From Oscillospiraceae bacterium (GTDB taxonomy: Bacteria > Bacillota > Clostridia > Oscillospirales > Ruminococcaceae): a DNA stretch of 64,000 nucleotides. The position numbers were made by a program, and so were the translations under genes. Shown here piece after piece: positions 36,613-45,581 of the stretch (positions are counted from its first letter, which is position 1; the number at the start of each line of letters is the position of its first letter). The notes under the pieces were generated by a model, which was given only the letters and a program-made list of their open reading frames with translations, searched no databases and had not been told where the DNA came from. Location: NCBI GenBank assembly GCA_900770195.1, contig CAAGJI010000041.1, forward strand, positions 62,001 to 126,000, given 5' to 3'.

Positions 36613-38277
36613 TTAATTCTCCAAAATATTATCTATTCTTTCTCTTATTATTCTTACAGGAGATTCATAATACATTTCTCCATTTTCTCTGCCTTCTGCA
36701 AATAAAATTATTTTCTGTTCATTTTTTTCACAGTAATCAGATACAGACTTTTCCACAATAGTATCATTAATAACATATTCCCTGTCTTTATCGATTTTCC
36801 ACGGAATTACATATTCACTATCTGTAAGATTTATAAAATACCTGACATTTTCAGCAAATTTTATAAATGAAATATCGTCTTTTATTTCAAATTCATCTAA
36901 ATTTGAAAACAATATTTTGTAATTGTCTTTCTGAAATCTTGTAACATTTAATTTCACAGCATAAAATGAACTTTTTTTGTATTTTTCAAATTTATATATA
37001 ATAATAATCTTTTTTCTTTTTGGAACATCAAAAGCAAATTTAAAAGCTTCCTTTGAAACATAAAATGGATAACTTTTTTTATATCCCTTTTCAAAGTCAA
37101 GTAATTTGTTCATAATCCTATTTGAAATATGATTCATATTACTTATAAATCGCTTTCTTTTTTCATCATAATTACTTTTGCGGCAGGAATTTTTTTTGTA
37201 TCTGGATTCAAGCAAATTAATCTCATGGTCAACTGCTTCAACATAATTTCTGTAAAATTCTATATCTGATGAAGAAACTTTTTCAAGATACTTGCTGATT
37301 TCATCAATAGTTTCAGGTTCTAATGTATATTTATGTCCTCCCACGTGCCATTGCTGTTTCATCAAATCCATCGCAATATATCCATTTGCCTGCTTGACAG
37401 TTCCTTCTTTCCCTTCAAAGGAATGTGTTGTTGGCAATAAAACACAATTATCCGCATTATTTATATCATATTTGTAAAAATTGGCAAGCTTAACAAGATA
37501 AGGATGTTTAGCGAAAATCTGATTTCCGGAAATAATATGATGTGCTGCCTTACTCCAATTTCCCTCTGTTGATTCCTCATTCTTTTCTTTATTTTTCTCT
37601 ATATATGTATCATATTTCTCTTTATATTGATTTTTAAAATTATTTTCAAGTTCTGACGCAGAATTATTAATAGCCGACGCAGAATGTGAAGCTTTTATAT
37701 AATCACATTTATCTCTTTCGCAGCAGTTCTCGTAATCACAAAGAGCGTATTCACAATAAAATTTATAATCTGTTTTTTTCTTATCATCATTTTCAATTTC
37801 AGATTTTCTTTCTTTTTTTAACTGATTTTCTTCATTTAAACTATCTGCATTATGTTCTGAAGTATCGCTGAATGAATCTGAAATTGTTGTTTTATTCCCT
37901 ATATTTGCAATATCTCCAGCTTCATAAAGAAAAGAAGGACTTTTTTTCTTTTCATTTATTTTAGACGGAACAGGAGCGGATAATTTTTTAATTTTTGAAC
38001 CCAGAGGACATAATATATAAGATTTATCAGTTAACGCTGACTTTCCCTGTATTAATAATTTTGAACTTGTATTGCACCATAAACCACTTACAACTGCACA
38101 CGAACAAGGTACATTATTTTGTTTAGGGCAAATTCCCGGAATTTGAAGTTTCAATGTTGAACAATTTGTCAAAACTTTAGATTTATCGGAAAATGCTTTT
38201 GCTAAAGCAACTGAAGCGGAAAAGGTTGTAGTACTGCACTCGCATTTAAAAATACAATTTTCAGTCAACTCTTTCAT
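36613..38277 (-). CDS. PAAR-like (DUF4280) protein fused to an AHH/HNH-family nuclease toxin
   Basis: About 554 residues from the ATG at 38277, preceded by GGGGAG. The frame stays open upstream through a poly-T tract, but a start there lies before the promoter. Residues 1-100 are a cysteine-rich PAAR-like domain (DUF4280 type: CSTTTF, IPGICPKQNNVPCSCAVVSGLWCNTSSKLLI, SYILCPLGSKI) that would form the tip of the spike. A charged linker with a CDYENCCERDKC cluster follows. The toxin domain starts near residue 240: KAAHHIISGNQIF (AHH at 245-247), then NNADNCVLLP and WHVGGHKYTL, typical of the AHH branch of HNH/Endo VII nucleases. The C-terminal 200 residues are unassigned. It is the first gene of the operon and is followed by an Imm11 gene: a tip-delivered effector with immunity. 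Confidence 0.82.
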   Translation of the reverse strand: MKELTENCIFKCECSTTTFSASVALAKAFSDKSKVLTNCSTLKLQIPGICPKQNNVPCSCAVVSGLWCNTSSKLLIQGKSALTDKSYILCPLGSKIKKLSAPVPSKINEKKKSPSFLYEAGDIANIGNKTTISDSFSDTSEHNADSLNEENQLKKERKSEIENDDKKKTDYKFYCEYALCDYENCCERDKCDYIKASHSASAINNSASELENNFKNQYKEKYDTYIEKNKEKNEESTEGNWSKAAHHIISGNQIFAKHPYLVKLANFYKYDINNADNCVLLPTTHSFEGKEGTVKQANGYIAMDLMKQQWHVGGHKYTLEPETIDEISKYLEKVSSSDIEFYRNYVEAVDHEINLLESRYKKNSCRKSNYDEKRKRFISNMNHISNRIMNKLLDFEKGYKKSYPFYVSKEAFKFAFDVPKRKKIIIIYKFEKYKKSSFYAVKLNVTRFQKDNYKILFSNLDEFEIKDDISFIKFAENVRYFINLTDSEYVIPWKIDKDREYVINDTIVEKSVSDYCEKNEQKIILFAEGRENGEMYYESPVRIIRERIDNILEN

Positions 38278-38356
38278 ATTTACTCCCCTCACCCAAAACA
38301 ACAGATATAATAAATTTAACGCAAAAATTAATTCAGAGTGTGTTAAAATAAATATA

Positions 38357-38420
38357 AAAAAAAAAAAAAACAATGTACACTCCCACAAAATATTATACAC
38401 TGTTTTCTTCTAAAAGTCAA
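38357..38420 (-). promoter_or_regulatory. Promoter and poly-T leader of the injection-system operon
   Basis: Minus strand: -35 TTGACT (38415-38420), 17-bp spacer, -10 TATAAT (38392-38397). The transcript would start near 38385 and soon runs through 15 consecutive T (A on the plus strand at 38356-38370), about 80 nt before the start codon. All 18 downstream genes lie on this strand with gaps of at most about 20 bp. Confidence 0.78.
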
Positions 38421-38830
38421 GTAGGTATGCAAATATTATCTACTTTTTGCGAATTTTGTAATGAAAATAAAGTGTATTGCCTCTTGGCTATTATTTTTAC
38501 AAACCAAAATAAAAATTTTCCTTCTTAATTATTTATTCGCTGAATACTCAAATATAATTCTATCAAAAAAATTTGAAGCTCACAAATCACAAGCATCTTC
38601 TCATTCCCAATAAATATAATAACACATTTTTAAACATATATAAATATAAAACAGTTCCGAAAAAAAATTAAATTTTCGGAACTGTTTTTAATTGACTAAA
38701 TAATATTTTTAGACGATCTGCTTAATTATGATTTTATATCAACAGATTTTTCCCTGAAATATCTTTTTGAATTATAAAAATAAATCCCTATCAAAATTAT
38801 GATTTAATCTGCCGGAAAACTTTTTATATA
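38421..38830. other. Intergenic region with an orphan terminator hairpin
   Basis: No open reading frame of note. It contains a strong symmetric hairpin at 38648-38689 (AAAACAGTTCCGAAAA/TTTTCGGAACTGTTTTT), able to terminate in either direction, although no gene ends here. It may be the end of a small RNA or a remnant; I see no convincing promoter for one. Otherwise AT-rich sequence. Confidence 0.5.
38648..38689. terminator. Orphan bidirectional hairpin
   Basis: A 16-bp near-perfect stem flanked by A and T runs, about 200 bp from the nearest gene end. Confidence 0.7.
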
Positions 38831-38836
38831 TAAAAA

Positions 38837-38866
38837 AAATAAGAGGCAGAAACTGCCTCTTATTTT
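38837..38866 (-). terminator. Terminator of the mannanase gene
   Basis: Stem AATAAGAGGCAG/CTGCCTCTTATT with a 3-nt loop and a T run on the minus strand, 20 bp after the stop codon. Confidence 0.85.
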
Positions 38867-38886
38867 GTATTTATTCATATTGAAAG

Positions 38887-41421
38887 TTATTCAACATGAG
38901 GAAGTGACTCATATGTACCAACAATCAATTTAAGAATTGCAAGAGTATCATCTGAATTAACATCAAGTGCTGTTGCTGCCTTTACATAGTTGCAATCAGC
39001 TGCATATAAAGCTGAATCATTGAGTGTAGCACTCTTTACAAGATACTTGTTAAGAAGTACAGCATCTGCAATAGTTACCTTACCATCAAGGTTTACATCA
39101 CCATAAACGATGTCTGTAGGTCTCTTGAAAGGATTTTCAGCCGTTTCTGATGTTGCTTCGCTTGATTCGCTTGTTGAAGGTTCTGTTACTTCAGTAACTG
39201 TTGTGCTTTCAGTTGGTTCTGTAGCTTCTGTTGTTGAAGTTGTTGGTTCAGCTGTTGTTGCTTCTGTCGGATCTGTAGCTGTTTCTGTTTCAGTAGGATC
39301 TGTTCCGGCAGTTGTTGATTCCTTGATATAAGCCTTTATGAGCTTGAGGTCAGATAAATCCTTTATTTCTTCCCATGAAGCATCAGCAGCATACCATTTC
39401 TGGAACTTACCTTCTTTAAGCTTCATAACCTCCTTGCCAAGTGCTTGAACTAATTCTGCATCTGCACCTGTTGGTGTTACCTTTGAATCCTTAACTGTAA
39501 CTGTTTCACCGTTTGCATCTGTATAAGTTACATTTGTTGGATTTGCAAGGTTAATTGTTGCTGTTGAAGTACCTGACTTCTTTGTTTCCCACTGGTAACC
39601 TACCCAGTAATCAACATCATTATATTTAACATTGAAACATGCACCACCGCATGTATAACCCATATTTGAAGGTGTTTCTATATCAAGATAGAGTTTTTCA
39701 CCCATTGGTTTACTGAATGAGAATGCTGTTCCGTCATCTTCTTCAACAAGTTTAGCGTCAACGTCTTTTATTTCTGTTGGAGCTTCTGTTGGTTTTGATT
39801 CTGTTGGTTCTTTTGTTTCTGTAACAAATTCGCCATCGCCTGAATAAAGATTCTTTGGAAGTTCCTCTAAAGTAATGCAGTAGTCACTCTGATACATTTC
39901 TTTAAGGTCTTCTTTTCTGTTGAATATTTCATTGGAAACAAAATTAATGTTGTCGCTTCCGCCATCATACCATGGGCAGAAGTAAAGCCATGTTGCATGT
40001 TCTGTCTGAAGATTTGAAAGTGTTGAAATACAGTCACATTCTGCAAGTGCAACCATCTTGCTCTTATTTGTAAGATTTACAAGACTCCAATATGTTTTAC
40101 CTGCTGCTGTATCGTCATGTTCAAGTGATGCCTGCCAGTTGTTTTCAGCGAGATACTTTGTACAGCTGTACTTATCATATCCAACGAGGTCAACATATTC
40201 ATCGCCAGGATACCAGTCACCTGATGTTGCGTAGTCATAACCATTCCATTCCCAAATCAGGTTATGAATACCATAATCTTCTGTAAGAGTTTTATATGTA
40301 AGTTTCCAGAGTTCTTTATAAACCTTAGAACCGCCAGTTCCCCACCAGAACCATGAGCCCTGTTCACCGCCGCCGCCTTCAGCTTCGTGAAGAGGTCTGA
40401 ATATAAGTGGAACACCTGCATCCTGAATCTTAAGAAGTGATTCTGAAAGCTTCTTGAGGCAAGCCATATAATATTCATTTTCTTTTGTTCCTTCAACAAG
40501 AACATTTTCTGTTTTAAATGAACTTACTGTGCCTGTTTTAGTGCTGTTCCAGCCTTCATATGTAGCACTGCCCCAGTCAATCTTGTCACCAAGTTTGTAG
40601 CTGTCAAAATCTTTTGGAACTGTAAGATGCCATGATGCTGTTGCAATACCTGCTGAACCGTACTGATTTGCACTTGTACACCACTTAATTATTCTGTCTG
40701 TTGTGCCATCTTCACTTCCATAAAGAATATTTGCTTCATTAAGGAAGTCAAAGCCTCTGATTGCAGGAGTTTCGCCTGATAAATTTCTGATATATTCAAA
40801 TTCAGTTTCAAGGTCATGTGGACCATACTTATATATTTCCTGTTGACCTGAAATTGTATGTTTTCCGTAAACAGAAGCCATATAACTCATAAGAGATTTT
40901 GCTTCTTTTGTTGCCTTTGAGTCAGAAAGTGAAGCATTACCTGTTACTGTATCGTAAACCTTTGGTGCAACTTCAATATAGTCAAATTTTGTCCAACCCC
41001 ATGAAGATGTTATTTTAATCGTATTTTCACCTGCATTGAGTTTTACAGTTGTTGCAGTAAATGGTGTATATGTTCCTGTACCTTCTGAAAAAGACATACT
41101 TCCGCCTGAAACGTCATTAACATAGATATTATTCTGTTTTGCACCGCCAACACCTTCAGCAGCCATTATAATATCGTACATTCCTTCTTTTTCAACGCTT
41201 ACTTTCATTGTGATAGTTCCATTGTCTTTCATATAAAGAACTGAACCACCACTTGCTGCTGAATCAGCTTCTTTTTCAACTTTTCCTGAAAAATCAGCAT
41301 CTTCAAATTCATATCTTTTTGTTTCATCAGCTGAACTTGTAAATGATGTAAATGTCATACAACTGGCTGAAATGACCAATGCAGAAACCGCTGCAACTGA
41401 TCTTCTAAAATTAAACTTCAT
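38887..41421 (-). CDS. Secreted GH26 beta-mannanase with CBM35 and dockerin
   Basis: About 844 residues; the start at 41421 is preceded by GGAGGG. After the signal peptide come a CBM35-like domain (residues 35-152, YEFEDADFSG...WGWTKFDYIEV), a GH26 catalytic domain (about 165-510), a C-terminal beta-rich domain of unknown type (about 545-695), a Thr/Glu-rich linker and a type I dockerin (GDVNLDGKVTIADAV..., about 775-844). Catalytic residues follow the GH26 pattern: acid/base Glu346 in RPLHE and nucleophile Glu461 in ALAEC. It hydrolyses beta-1,4-mannan outside the cell, bound to a scaffoldin. A sugar ABC importer is encoded just upstream on the same strand, plausibly taking up the products. 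Confidence 0.93.
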   Translation of the reverse strand: MKFNFRRSVAAVSALVISASCMTFTSFTSSADETKRYEFEDADFSGKVEKEADSAASGGSVLYMKDNGTITMKVSVEKEGMYDIIMAAEGVGGAKQNNIYVNDVSGGSMSFSEGTGTYTPFTATTVKLNAGENTIKITSSWGWTKFDYIEVAPKVYDTVTGNASLSDSKATKEAKSLMSYMASVYGKHTISGQQEIYKYGPHDLETEFEYIRNLSGETPAIRGFDFLNEANILYGSEDGTTDRIIKWCTSANQYGSAGIATASWHLTVPKDFDSYKLGDKIDWGSATYEGWNSTKTGTVSSFKTENVLVEGTKENEYYMACLKKLSESLLKIQDAGVPLIFRPLHEAEGGGGEQGSWFWWGTGGSKVYKELWKLTYKTLTEDYGIHNLIWEWNGYDYATSGDWYPGDEYVDLVGYDKYSCTKYLAENNWQASLEHDDTAAGKTYWSLVNLTNKSKMVALAECDCISTLSNLQTEHATWLYFCPWYDGGSDNINFVSNEIFNRKEDLKEMYQSDYCITLEELPKNLYSGDGEFVTETKEPTESKPTEAPTEIKDVDAKLVEEDDGTAFSFSKPMGEKLYLDIETPSNMGYTCGGACFNVKYNDVDYWVGYQWETKKSGTSTATINLANPTNVTYTDANGETVTVKDSKVTPTGADAELVQALGKEVMKLKEGKFQKWYAADASWEEIKDLSDLKLIKAYIKESTTAGTDPTETETATDPTEATTAEPTTSTTEATEPTESTTVTEVTEPSTSESSEATSETAENPFKRPTDIVYGDVNLDGKVTIADAVLLNKYLVKSATLNDSALYAADCNYVKAATALDVNSDDTLAILKLIVGTYESLPHVE

Positions 41422-41461
41422 TTCAAAGCCCTCCATCTTAAGCTAATATTCCAATACCATT

Positions 41462-41490
41462 ATAATACCATATTTTTTGTATAAAGTCAA
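41462..41490 (-). promoter_or_regulatory. Promoter of the mannanase gene
   Basis: Minus strand: TTGACT (41485-41490), 17-bp spacer, TATTAT (41462-41467). So the mannanase has its own promoter, separate from the ABC operon. Confidence 0.7.
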
Positions 41491-41591
41491 TAAAATTATT
41501 ACATTTAACGAGTAAAATTTTCGTATCGTTTTTTGTGCATTTTTCACAAATTAATCATTGTTTCCACAAATAAATCCGCTATAATAAAAGA

Positions 41592-41621
41592 AAATCCGCA
41601 CACTGAAAAAGTGTGCGGAAA
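41592..41621 (-). terminator. Terminator of the sugar ABC operon
   Basis: Stem TCCGCACACT/AGTGTGCGGA with a small loop, followed by TTTTC on the minus strand, about 20 bp after the permease stop codon. Confidence 0.82.
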
Positions 41622-41639
41622 TAATATATACAAGGAAAA

Positions 41640-42548
41640 TTATTCTTTTACACCACCGAGTGCAACACCGGCGATGATGAACTTTGAAAGTATAAGATAA
41701 ATAATAACTATAGGTATAATTGAAAGTGTGATTGCTAAGTAGTTTACACCATAGTCAACCTTCTGGTGGTTGTTCATAATTGCCTGAATCATCATAGGAA
41801 TTGTCTTCCACTTTGACTTTGCAGACATAAGAATCATTGACTGTGTATAGTAGTTGTTCCAGTTCTGAACGAATGCGAAAATACCCTGAACGGCAATAGC
41901 TGGCTTCATCATTGGAAGTGAGATTGTGCAGAATGTTCTGAATTCATTACATCCATCAATTCTTGCTGCTTCAACGATTGAATAAGGGAAGTTAGACTTC
42001 ATATATGATACCATAAAGAAGATAACTGCCGGGTTTGCAATTGCAGGAATGATAAGTGGAATATAAGAACCGCTTAAACCGATTTTTGTCATGAACTGAA
42101 CAAAACCTGTTGATGTAACCTGAATAGGAATCATCATAACTGCAAGGATAAATGCATACGCACCGCTTCTTGCTCTGTACTGGTAAACAGTAAGACCATA
42201 AGCTGTCATTGCTGAGAAGAACGTTGTTAAAATTGTTGTTGATGCAGCAATGATAAGTGAGTTTCTGTAACCAAGTAATGCATTGAACTGAATTTTATAG
42301 TCAGTAACAGTTGTGAGCTTTTTGAAATTATCGCCAAGAGCAGAACCAGGTATGAAAGAAATACCTGCGGTACTGATAGCTGCTGATTCACGAGTTGCAT
42401 TAAGTATCATAATAATGATAGGAACAAGACAGATAAGTGTTAAAAGAACACAAACTGCAAATACAAGCCATGAACGAAGGGCTACTTTAAAATGATAGTT
42501 ATCCTTGACTGTTTTCATGCCAGGATCGCTTGAATATTTTATACTCAT
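41640..42548 (-). CDS. Sugar ABC transporter permease (MalG-type)
   Basis: A 302-residue membrane protein with six predicted helices and the EAA-loop EAARIDGCNEFRTFCTISLPMMKPA that contacts the ATPase. It belongs to the CUT1 carbohydrate import family, as the second permease. Its ATG overlaps the stop of the first permease (TAATG), so the two are coupled and form a heterodimer. No ATPase gene follows; CUT1 systems of Firmicutes often share an MsmK-type ATPase encoded elsewhere. Confidence 0.93.
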   Translation of the reverse strand: MSIKYSSDPGMKTVKDNYHFKVALRSWLVFAVCVLLTLICLVPIIIMILNATRESAAISTAGISFIPGSALGDNFKKLTTVTDYKIQFNALLGYRNSLIIAASTTILTTFFSAMTAYGLTVYQYRARSGAYAFILAVMMIPIQVTSTGFVQFMTKIGLSGSYIPLIIPAIANPAVIFFMVSYMKSNFPYSIVEAARIDGCNEFRTFCTISLPMMKPAIAVQGIFAFVQNWNNYYTQSMILMSAKSKWKTIPMMIQAIMNNHQKVDYGVNYLAITLSIIPIVIIYLILSKFIIAGVALGGVKE

Positions 42549-43567
42549 TACATAGCCTCCTTCTTTGCTGCCTGAATTTCAGCAAGTCTCTTTCTTGCTT
42601 CCTTATTCTTCTTCTTTCTTGCAATCTCGTCCTTATCTCTGTTCATATAGAAGCAGAATGAACCAAGAACGGCTGTGATGAAGAAGAGGATAACAGATGC
42701 AGCTGCTGAGTAACCATAGTTAGCCTGTGAAGGTGCTGTATGGAAGTTTTCATAAACGAATACGGCAACTGTTCTAAGAGATTCTGTAACGTCAACTGTT
42801 TCGTGGAAGAGGTACGGAATATCGAACATCTGTAAACCACCTATCATAGAAGTGATAAGTGTGTAAACCATAATAGGTCTTAAAAGAGGTAATGTAACCT
42901 TAAAGAACTGCTGTGTGCTTGAAGCACCATCGATGTCAGCTGCTTCAAAGAGTGACGGGTTGATACCCATAATACCTGACATAAGCATAATCATTGTGTT
43001 ACCAAACCAGAGCCATGTCTGAATGAACATTGTAAGTCCTCTTGCCCAGACTGTGTTAGTAACAAATTTAATAGGGCTTGAAATAAGTCCTGCACCTATA
43101 AGAAGTGAGTTGACAGCACCATACTTTGTATCACCGAAAAGTGAAACATAAAGTGCAGCAACTGAAGCTGCTGTAATGATATTTGGAAGGTACATAACAA
43201 CCTTGAAGAAGCCCTTGCCTCTGATTTTGAGCTTAGCATCTGTGAACCATGCTGCAAGAATCAAAGAAAGAAGAATCTGTGGTATGAAGTTACCAAACCA
43301 AAGAATAACCGTTGTAACGATTGCTTTACTAAACTTCATCTGAATAGCTTTTTCCGCAAATCCGCCACCCATAAGGATAGCCTGGAAATTTGCCATTCCA
43401 ACGAAGTCTGTCTGTGTTTTTCCGTTTCCGTAGAATGCCAAGATAAATGTGTTAATCAGAGGCCATAACTGGAAGAAACAGTATACGAGAAAGAACGGCG
43501 CAATGAACATATAGCCATATTTAGCATAGCTGATAGATTTAATGCGTTTTTGTGCCGCTGATGCCAT
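42548..43567 (-). CDS. Sugar ABC transporter permease (MalF-type)
   Basis: About 339 residues from the ATG at 43567 (GAGGTGG upstream). Six helices and the EAA-loop EAADIDGASSTQQFFKVTLPLLRP are visible. It is the first permease of the CUT1 importer. A charged C-terminal tail (KKKNKEARKRLAEIQAAKKE) faces the cytoplasm. It lies 145 bp after the binding-protein gene, a gap that holds an inverted repeat. Confidence 0.93.
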   Translation of the reverse strand: MASAAQKRIKSISYAKYGYMFIAPFFLVYCFFQLWPLINTFILAFYGNGKTQTDFVGMANFQAILMGGGFAEKAIQMKFSKAIVTTVILWFGNFIPQILLSLILAAWFTDAKLKIRGKGFFKVVMYLPNIITAASVAALYVSLFGDTKYGAVNSLLIGAGLISSPIKFVTNTVWARGLTMFIQTWLWFGNTMIMLMSGIMGINPSLFEAADIDGASSTQQFFKVTLPLLRPIMVYTLITSMIGGLQMFDIPYLFHETVDVTESLRTVAVFVYENFHTAPSQANYGYSAAASVILFFITAVLGSFCFYMNRDKDEIARKKKNKEARKRLAEIQAAKKEAM

Positions 43568-43636
43568 ATAATCCACCTCTCAAATTATTAAAATAAAATT
43601 GTAAGAAAAAAATTGTAAGTAATAAATCATAATACA

Positions 43637-43660
43637 GCCTATGAGGCATGCCCCATAGGC
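43637..43660 (-). other. Intercistronic inverted repeat between binding protein and permeases
   Basis: GCCTATG-A-GGCATGCC-C-CATAGGC is a near-perfect 24-bp palindrome in the 145-bp gap, with no T run. It could stabilise the 3' end of the binding-protein mRNA or attenuate read-through, giving more binding protein than permease. Confidence 0.6.
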
Positions 43661-43711
43661 CATATATTTAAAACTGTTTAGTTGTATAACTATCTAAGAT
43701 AACAATATGAA

Positions 43712-45184
43712 TTATTCAACAGTAATATCTGATGCTGCTGCAGCGAGATCTGTCTTGAATGCGTTCATAATTGTATCCTTATCCTTGCCCCAGTTGTTTG
43801 TGATTGCATTGTTGAATGCATCCTTACATGTCTGGTCATACTTTGTAACTGTATCGCTAAGTGTGATACCGTCAGCAACTTCTGTAAGAACTGCGAACTG
43901 ATTCTGACCGCCAAGTGCTGGGTTTGAATAGTCGCCTGATACAACTGTGCTCATAGCTTCCTTGTTGTTTACAAAGTCACCATATGTGTTAGCATAGTTT
44001 GTCATAGCGTCTGTATCAACTGTGAAGTGCTTGATAAAGTCATGAGCAGCTGTAACGTTGTCACACTTAGGTGAAGCAACGAGCCATGTACCGCCCCAGA
44101 AGTAGTTGCAAGGACCTGTAACGATGTTCCACTTACCATATGTAGCACCTGAAGTACCGCCTGAAGCCTGTTCAAGCTGAGCATCTGAAGTGAGACACCA
44201 TGTTGAGAAGAAGTAACCGAATGCACCGTCATCCTGACCTTCAGCAAACCATGCATCTGTCCACTGAGCTGTTTCGTCAACGTAACCATTGCTGATTGCA
44301 TTTTCGATCATGTCGACGTAATCTTCACAGCCGTCTGTGTTAAGTGACATATCGTCGTTAACCCAAGTCTTGTTCATAGCTGTTGAATATGCCTGCCATA
44401 CACCTGCTGCTGTAGCTGCCATTCTTGTCTTGCCGTCTGAAGCCTTCTTAACTTCTTCAGCTGTTGCCCAGAATGAATCCCAGTCAGAAATCTTAGCCTG
44501 CATATCTTCAGGTGACTTAACGCCGAGGTAGCTGTCTGCGAGGTCTGTTCTGTATACATAACCACCAGGAGCAGCCTGCCATGTAGCACCCATAAGTGTG
44601 CCATCTACTGTAGCTGTATCAAGTGTGTACTGATAAGCGTTGCTGTAGTCAGCTGCGTTGAAACCAACTTCGCTAAGTGGTGCAGAATACTTTGAATCTG
44701 TGATGTATTCAAGAATCCAACCTGCTTCTGCACAGTAAAGGTCAACGTCTTCGCCGCCGTCGAAGTATGTTGTATACTGTTCCATAGCTTCTGTACCTGA
44801 AGTACCTACGAGCTGGTAAGCAATCTTAGTACCGTTAGCGTCTGCACCGCCTTCTTCATTTCCAACATAGTCCTTGAACATGTTAGCAAGGTCGTTTGTT
44901 GTCCATGTTACGATTGTGAGCTGGTCGCCGTCATCCTTGAGTGATGAATCAGCAGCTGTCCATGTGTCAGCAATGCCTTCGCCGTCAGCTGATGCGTCGC
45001 CGCCTTCGCTGCTTGAATCTTCTGCTGCACCGTCTTCTGATGAAGAATCTTCTGAAGCTGCTTCTGTTGTAGCTTCTGTTGTATCTTCCTTCTTGTCGTC
45101 GCTGCTTGATCCGCATCCTACGAATGCTGTACAAGCAAGACCCATAGCTGCAACTAAAGCTAATGTCTTTTTAAGTTTGTTCAT
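43712..45184 (-). CDS. Sugar ABC transporter substrate-binding lipoprotein
   Basis: A 490-residue family 1 extracellular solute-binding protein. It has a lipoprotein signal with lipobox TAFVGC near residue 24, an acidic Ser/Glu/Asp/Ala linker of about 45 residues and a periplasmic-binding fold with an ABC sugar pattern (WQAAPGGYVYRTDLAD; GGTWLVASPKCDNVTAAHDFIKHF). Codon use looks more regular than its neighbours', as expected for a highly expressed protein. It is the first gene of the operon with the two permeases. The location beside the GH26 mannanase suggests manno-oligosaccharides as ligand, by context only. Confidence 0.9.
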   Translation of the reverse strand: MNKLKKTLALVAAMGLACTAFVGCGSSSDDKKEDTTEATTEAASEDSSSEDGAAEDSSSEGGDASADGEGIADTWTAADSSLKDDGDQLTIVTWTTNDLANMFKDYVGNEEGGADANGTKIAYQLVGTSGTEAMEQYTTYFDGGEDVDLYCAEAGWILEYITDSKYSAPLSEVGFNAADYSNAYQYTLDTATVDGTLMGATWQAAPGGYVYRTDLADSYLGVKSPEDMQAKISDWDSFWATAEEVKKASDGKTRMAATAAGVWQAYSTAMNKTWVNDDMSLNTDGCEDYVDMIENAISNGYVDETAQWTDAWFAEGQDDGAFGYFFSTWCLTSDAQLEQASGGTSGATYGKWNIVTGPCNYFWGGTWLVASPKCDNVTAAHDFIKHFTVDTDAMTNYANTYGDFVNNKEAMSTVVSGDYSNPALGGQNQFAVLTEVADGITLSDTVTKYDQTCKDAFNNAITNNWGKDKDTIMNAFKTDLAAAASDITVE

Positions 45185-45355
45185 TGGTAATTTTCCTCCT
45201 TAAATATCTATACTATATTTTTTGAAATATAATATATCATTAGAAAATATAAAATATGAATTTTACCGCCCTATACACGCGGTACGAAAAGCCCACAATT
45301 CCCTTCTGTATGCCTGTACGACATAATCATGGCTTTGTGCACTTTTGGTAAGTAT

Positions 45356-45384
45356 AATATACAATATTTCCGCCTAAAAGTCAA
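45356..45384 (-). promoter_or_regulatory. Promoter of the sugar ABC operon, with a long leader
   Basis: Minus strand: TTGACT (45379-45384), 17-bp spacer, TATATT (45356-45361). The leader is about 160 nt and contains a GC-rich dyad (ACCGC...GCGGT, 45275-45293) that may be regulatory. The rest of 45385-45581 shows nothing recognisable. Confidence 0.65.
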
Positions 45385-45581
45385 GACTACAAATTATTAT
45401 TTAATAGATTTTGGATATAGCACACAATTTCAACAGCCATATTTTGTGTATTATCACAATATTTTCTTACTGTTTTGGCTATTTATTACAAATCCGTAAC
45501 ACGATATTTTTATATAAATTTCATCTTGTTTGGCATAAGATACAAGACAACTATTATTTTTTTGATTTTTATTATATAAAA

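Noticed and set aside
14553..38277. Prophage or phage tail module
   Set aside because: No integrase, portal, terminase, capsid, tape-measure or lysis genes; the Hsp70 block and toxin-immunity pair are not phage-like.
38278..38400. Extension of the toxin frame upstream to 38400, encoding a Phe-rich hydrophobic leader
   Set aside because: The ATG at 38400 lies before the predicted transcription start and has no ribosome binding site; the Phe run is just the poly-T tract. The GGGGAG-preceded ATG at 38277 fits.
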